Assembly: GCA_045545735.1 (NCBI GenBank)
Contig: JAZQBM010000001.1
Coordinates: 1-64,000 of the forward strand
DNA: 64,000 nt
Direction of reading: 5' to 3'
Source: Fimenecus sp045545735
GTDB lineage: Bacteria > Bacillota > Clostridia > Oscillospirales > Acutalibacteraceae
The stretch's first letter is position 1, and the number at the start of each line of letters is the position of its first letter. The notes beneath the pieces are model-generated. The model did not search any database and was not told where the DNA came from. It saw nothing but the letters and a program-made list of their open reading frames with translations. Shown one piece after another: positions 61,201-64,000 of the stretch. The translations under genes and the position numbers were made by a program.

Positions 61201-61486
61201 GTTCAAAACAGATGTTTCACAATATTCTTTAGCTGAACAAGATACGTTAAATGCCCTTGTTGAGAAAATTAAGGATTTAATTGCAAATGCAGAATTAAAG
61301 TATATTTTGTGCGATATTAACGCTGACAGTAAAATAACAATTCTCGATGCACGACTTGCACTAAAAGCAGTTGTAGGAAGTTATACGTTAGATAAAACGC
61401 AAACTCTTGCGGCGGACGTGAATGGTGACGGTAAAGTTTCTATTGCGGACTCCCGTGCAATTCTCAAATCGGTTTTAGACCAATAA
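58217..61486 (+). CDS. Secreted subtilase with BspA-type leucine-rich repeats and C-terminal dockerin
   Basis: The 1089-residue protein is organised as: signal peptide (1-27), propeptide (about 30-190), S8 subtilase domain (about 200-460) with triad Asp209, His245 and Ser393 (LDSGVDTDHEY, GHGTHVTG, GTSMAAPQV) and oxyanion Asn328; a chitobiase-C-like beta domain (about 490-570); BspA/LRR_5 repeats (about 590-870; AFxxCxxLxxVxLPxxxxxIG style); an Ig-like region; and a type I dockerin (about 1032-1089) with two calcium loops DINADSKITILD and DVNGDGKVSIAD. It is likely attached to a cohesin scaffold. AGGAGG-like CGGAGG precedes the ATG. The longer frame to 58079 crosses the promoter and is rejected. 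Confidence 0.9.
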   Translation: MKKTFSVILSLIIVVLSVSQGFYAFAQDSENKKLYNFAQELSQMVRENDKNIDVEDNENIEDLVASADKFYGNSVEVDFDDGISDDAFATQRLIVKSKKLIDYQGAIDCVSGYNDLYILQYDTEFATKIAYDYYLNCDHIEYVEPDIIMSTQEIIDVPTEVPDIGDVSEMNDITAEAIEWLSEKIGFSDIKDKLAEKIQDDYILVAVLDSGVDTDHEYFENRLVYSEFNASDTGEANSVEDDYGHGTHVTGIIVGNTLENVKIKPYKVLNEKGNGSLSTISIAVDMAVAEGADIINMSLSGQGESQRMTEAVNNAVANDVNVVVAAGNKHADLDNVCISPACIESAITVSATDKFDRLASFSNYDGTIDIAAPGEDIKSCYLNNTYTSMSGTSMAAPQVTAGLAIILSVFADKPAIECEEMIKDFAIAMHENEGENHFGAGLLFLKYLLDGKPTTVEPVFSVDSCTFTESFKLEITCPEKDADIYYLIYNTGDWDNINLFDGLEYTSPITISVDTKIATIAIGKGKAPSSIIIAEYDRLSDSEENDYDINMLGFITGYFGTDDELVIPEIINGKTVKGIASNAFEGNDFVRTIVLPDSAEEINLNAFSGCKKLESISGDGIVDIGVNAFVDCERLTDLDFPNLEKIGEYAFSGSMIREISFPNVFDVDINAFNGCNKLETVVLPSVETISIGAFRDCTSLKTVDIGSATKVGANAFRNTGIEKIKLENIEEIGNYAFADNPNLTGAYFPNVESTGAYVFQNCTALKSALLPKLEEVNSNLFKNCSELKVLYLPSVKNVVKNGFAGSSIEYLKFDCIETIRSLPDALSSIILPSTLSEISASVPSSDFCVYGYPDTYAEQYANDNNKAFYSVPAIVYYFDDEVNAEDGYIFVYAQGFNCTYQWYKNDLLSNEDGTLIEGATSCVYVPSREDKAESYYCVITSDDGINVATITTKTIANAPEYKDADYTEFYALYEEYQQLDQNLYKDGAFDEVNELFKTDVSQYSLAEQDTLNALVEKIKDLIANAELKYILCDINADSKITILDARLALKAVVGSYTLDKTQTLAADVNGDGKVSIADSRAILKSVLDQ

Positions 61487-61489
61487 TAT

Positions 61490-61524
61490 AAAGCCTTGAA
61501 GTTACGCTTCAAGGCTTTCGTTTT
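61490..61524. terminator. Bidirectional terminator after the subtilase gene
   Basis: AAAGCCTTGAAG and CTTCAAGGCTTT form a perfect 12-bp stem with a 5-nt loop. CGTTTT follows. The 3-prime arm overlaps the last codons of the convergent FliB-like gene. Confidence 0.85.
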
Positions 61525-62428
61525 GCAATAATTCAATTAGTGTGTTTAAGTTTTCATCAGAATATTCAATTTCTGATGAGTACATTCTGGCAACATCTTC
61601 AATATTTAACTTAAAGTTGCATAAAGCAGAAATTATATAACAACTTAATATTGAAAATAATAATCTACTTTTAAACATTCCGTCATATATTGATTCACTT
61701 AAATGACGGTAAATGAAATATGTGAGCAGATTTTTCAACGCTTTTTCATTGTGATAGGAGCAACTAACGTTTGTCTTTTCTGCTGATTTTAACGTATTCA
61801 GTAATTCATCCCAATTATTATCAAGTCTTTCAAGATTTAAATATATGTCAATCCATTCATTAACTGATTTTTGCGGAAAAATAATATTAAATTGATTAAG
61901 CATTTTTTGAACAATCATTTCAAAACTTAAATCACATTTAATAATTTCAAAAAGTTTGTTTCTCAAATTGAAAAATTCAAGTTCATCTTCATAATTAAGT
62001 TTTTCCTCACCGTCATCATCCATTGTGATTAATTCAAATGGTTCAGTTTCGCTTAATATAATTCTTGCAACTTCTTCACAACAAATACCTAAACCTATTT
62101 CAACTCTGTCAGAATAAAAGTTGCGAAATCGTGGGTGGTCGTTGCAAATCTGACAAAGTGAGTTTTCACCTAAATTCAAAATAATCTCACACAAATTTTT
62201 TTCATTTAAAAACGGACAACGCTCGTTTTCACATAATTTAAATGATGCACACCCATTATTAACTTCAATATTTTCTTTTAGTTTGTTGCCAAATTCAGTA
62301 TTGTTGTTTTTGTAATGCTCATATGTGTCATCATCAATGTCAATTTCCCATCCAACACAACAACTGTGACGGCATTTATCAGCAATACACTTGAATTTAT
62401 TATAATAGCTTGGTGCAAATGTTTTCAT
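61502..62428 (-). CDS. FliB-family (flagellin lysine-N-methylase-like) protein
   Basis: The 308-residue protein begins with a Cys-rich block: Cys14, Cys19, Cys23 and Cys24 in FKCIADKCRHSCCVGW, followed by CASFKLCENERCPFL and LCEIILNLGENSLCQICNDHPRF, the signature of the FliB domain. FliB methylates lysines of flagellin in enteric bacteria, and the Cys set likely binds an Fe-S or metal centre. No flagellar gene lies nearby, so the target may differ. A perfect 7-bp palindrome (CCATATTCAATATGG, 62438-62452) sits in its leader next to GGGGA. Confidence 0.85.
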   Translation of the reverse strand: MKTFAPSYYNKFKCIADKCRHSCCVGWEIDIDDDTYEHYKNNNTEFGNKLKENIEVNNGCASFKLCENERCPFLNEKNLCEIILNLGENSLCQICNDHPRFRNFYSDRVEIGLGICCEEVARIILSETEPFELITMDDDGEEKLNYEDELEFFNLRNKLFEIIKCDLSFEMIVQKMLNQFNIIFPQKSVNEWIDIYLNLERLDNNWDELLNTLKSAEKTNVSCSYHNEKALKNLLTYFIYRHLSESIYDGMFKSRLLFSILSCYIISALCNFKLNIEDVARMYSSEIEYSDENLNTLIELLQNESLEA

Positions 62429-62456
62429 AGAAATTCCCCATATTCAATATGGAACA

Positions 62457-62485
62457 ATTATAGTTCAAAATATATGTATTTTCAA
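62457..62485 (-). promoter_or_regulatory. Promoter of the FliB-like gene
   Basis: On the minus strand TTGAAA and a perfect TATAAT are separated by 17 nt. Confidence 0.65.
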
Positions 62486-62532
62486 CGGAATTTTTGCATT
62501 TTTATAAGTTTAATTATATATTTTTATCGTCG

Positions 62533-62561
62533 TTGAAATTAAAATGTTTCTATGATACAAT
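62533..62561 (+). promoter_or_regulatory. Promoter of the second MFS gene
   Basis: TTGAAA and TACAAT are separated by 17 nt, 28 nt before the ATG. Confidence 0.65.
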
Positions 62562-62589
62562 ACCATAGACCAAAACATAAGGAGTTAAT

Positions 62590-63753
62590 ATGCTTTTCAT
62601 TTTAGTTGTAATTTATATTGTTTTTATATCTTTAGGATTGCCTGATTCACTTTTCGGTGTTGCATGGCCTGTAGTTCATACAGAATTTGGAATTAACGAA
62701 AGTTTTGCATCTTTTTATAGTATTATTACAGGTATTTGCACAGGTGGGGTAAGTTTTATAGCAGGTAAGTTAATACGCAAATTTGGTACGGCAAATGTAA
62801 CTTTTGTCTCAACTCTGCTTACTGCAATTGGACTTCTTTGTATGAGCCTTGCACCTAATATTATTGTTATGATGCTTGGTACTGTCATTCTTGGTTACGG
62901 TGCAGGTGTAATTGATACAGCTCTCAATAATTTTGTTTCACTTCATTACAAAGCACAACATATGAATTGGCTACACGCATTTTGGGGAGTTGGCGTTACT
63001 GTTAGTCCGCTTATTATGTCAGTTTTCTTAACGGGTGAAATGGGTGCATGGCGAAATGGTTATCGGGTAATTGCACTTTTACAGTTGTCAATAGCAGTTG
63101 TTATTGCAATTTCACTTAAAAAATGGAAAACAATTAAAGAAACTGCCGAAACAGAAGAAGTTGCCGTTGAAAATAAAAAAGGCTTGTTTGAAATATTGAA
63201 AATAAAAGGTGTAATCACAAGTGTATTATCTCAAGGGCTTTATTGCAGTATGGAATTCCTTATTGGCACGTGGGGAGCATCATTCCTTGTGCACGTACAC
63301 GCTTTAGAACCTGATAATGCTGCGAAATGGATTTCACTTTATTTTGGCGGAATAATGGTGGGCAGATTTATTTCGGGATTTATTTCAATGAAAGCAAACG
63401 ACAATATGATGATTCGTCTTGGAATTATAGTTTCATTCGTCGGTATGATTCTTTTAGCACTTCCGCTTGGTAATATTTCACTTGCAGGTTTATTGCTTGT
63501 TGGTGTTGGATTTGGTCCAATTTTCCCGAGTATTCTGCATAGTGTTCCTGAACGCTTTGGCAAAGAATACTCGGCGGATATTACAGGATTTCATATGGGT
63601 GGTGCATACGGAATCGGTTTTGGTGTGCAGTTGATTTTCGGTTTTGTAGCAACAGCAACAACTTTTAATATTACTCCATTCGTTCTTCTTGCACTTTGCG
63701 TGGGAATTTTCTTAGCGAATGAGTTTGCAATTAAAACCTTAAATAAAAAATAA
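62590..63753 (+). CDS. MFS transporter (sugar-type), paralogue 2
   Basis: The 387-residue protein has about twelve membrane segments and is a close relative of the carrier at 43189: SLGLPDSLFGVAWPVVHTEFG, GAGVIDTALNNFVSLHYKAQHMNWLH and VGFGPIFPSILH. AAGGAG lies 6 nt before the ATG. It is 45 nt upstream of a choloylglycine-hydrolase-family gene with no terminator between, so the pair may be co-transcribed. The substrate is unknown. Confidence 0.85.
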   Translation: MLFILVVIYIVFISLGLPDSLFGVAWPVVHTEFGINESFASFYSIITGICTGGVSFIAGKLIRKFGTANVTFVSTLLTAIGLLCMSLAPNIIVMMLGTVILGYGAGVIDTALNNFVSLHYKAQHMNWLHAFWGVGVTVSPLIMSVFLTGEMGAWRNGYRVIALLQLSIAVVIAISLKKWKTIKETAETEEVAVENKKGLFEILKIKGVITSVLSQGLYCSMEFLIGTWGASFLVHVHALEPDNAAKWISLYFGGIMVGRFISGFISMKANDNMMIRLGIIVSFVGMILLALPLGNISLAGLLLVGVGFGPIFPSILHSVPERFGKEYSADITGFHMGGAYGIGFGVQLIFGFVATATTFNITPFVLLALCVGIFLANEFAIKTLNKK

Positions 63754-63798
63754 TTATATTTGAAGTACATATACTAAATCAAAAGGACGTGATTTTTT

Positions 63799-64000
63799 AT
63801 GTGTACTTCAATTTCATTTTTAACAAAAGACCACTATTTTGGAAGAACTCTTGATTTAGAGTATTCCTATGACGAAAAGGTAGTGGTTACTCCAAGAAAA
63901 TTTCCGTTTCAATTCCGTTATCAGAAACCTGTCAACAATCATTATGCTATGATTGGTATGGCAACAGTTGCTGACGGATATCCACTTTATTATGAAGCAA
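63799..64000 (+). CDS. Choloylglycine hydrolase family protein (5-prime part)
   Basis: The gene runs off the window after 67 codons. The sequence starts MCTSISFLTKDHYFGRTLD, where Cys2 is the autocatalytically exposed N-terminal nucleophile of the Ntn-hydrolase family PF02275, and continues NHYAMIGMATVADGYPLYYE, which is typical of bile salt hydrolases and penicillin V acylases. Which of the two it is cannot be told from this fragment. AAGGACG is the RBS. Confidence 0.85.
   Translation, partial: MCTSISFLTKDHYFGRTLDLEYSYDEKVVVTPRKFPFQFRYQKPVNNHYAMIGMATVADGYPLYYEA

Overview
The window is chromosomal DNA from a low-GC, spore-forming, carbohydrate-degrading Firmicute. A gut or rumen clostridium of the Ruminococcaceae/Oscillospiraceae type is most likely. 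The evidence is AT-rich DNA with AGGAGG-type ribosome binding sites, an endospore sigma-factor set (SigE with SpoIIGA, SigK, and a SpoIVFA/SpoIVFB-like pair), a type I dockerin, plant-polysaccharide enzymes, and a bile-salt-hydrolase-family gene at the right edge. No phage, transposon, CRISPR array or rRNA is visible.

Layout. 1-2440: a GC-rich dispersed-repeat fragment, then a minus-strand pair encoding a left-handed beta-helix sugar-nucleotide protein and a phosphoglucosamine mutase fused to an XRE DNA-binding domain. 2.7-4.6 kb: tRNA-His, tRNA-Gln, a ZIP metal transporter and SigK. 4.7-7.4 kb: a large glycosidase-like protein. 7.4-16.2 kb: a BofC-like protein, a class A PBP, a degenerate carbamoyl-phosphate synthetase pair (CarA/CarB-like), RuvX, SpoIIGA and SigE. 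16.3-22.5 kb: a three-gene FAD/Fe-S redox cluster, an alpha-L-fucosidase and a GPH sugar symporter. 22.6-32.9 kb: RNase HI and a long housekeeping run (RNase J, GdpP, L9, DnaB, TilS, Hpt, FtsH). 33.1-38.5 kb: branched-chain amino acid genes ilvB, ilvC and ilvD with a GntR/FadR-type regulator. 38.5-43.2 kb: a NERD protein, the SpoIVFA/FB-like pair and a radical-SAM pair. 43.2-49.4 kb: an MFS transporter, an XRE regulator, L19, PrmA and an iron-uptake locus (FeoA, FeoB, small Cys-rich protein). 49.5-57 kb: GH5 glycosidase, the L-arabinose pathway (FGGY kinase, AraA, AraD), an anion permease, tRNA-Ser and GH43. 57-64 kb: secreted SH3/C39 protein, a dockerin-bearing subtilase with BspA-type repeats, a FliB-like protein, a second MFS transporter and the start of a choloylglycine-hydrolase-family gene.

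The strongest unusual signal is the CarA/CarB-like pair at 10173-14208. Both frames are open and translationally coupled. The CarA-like protein has lost all three glutaminase triad residues (Cys to Gly, His to Thr, Glu to Lys). The CarB-like protein has lost the glycine-rich ATP loop and a metal-ligand motif in its first half and about 70 residues of the second ATP-grasp domain. This looks like a maintained pseudoenzyme complex rather than a decaying gene. Other notable items are the XRE-GlmM fusion with a palindrome upstream of its promoter, hairpins overlapping the translation starts of both sigK and the spoIVFA-like gene, a near-perfect GntR-type operator at the ilvC promoter, three related palindromes around feoAB, and the dockerin-tagged protease.

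Functional assignments rest on reading translated motifs and gene context. No database search was run. Promoter and terminator calls come from visual matching of -35/-10 boxes and hairpins.
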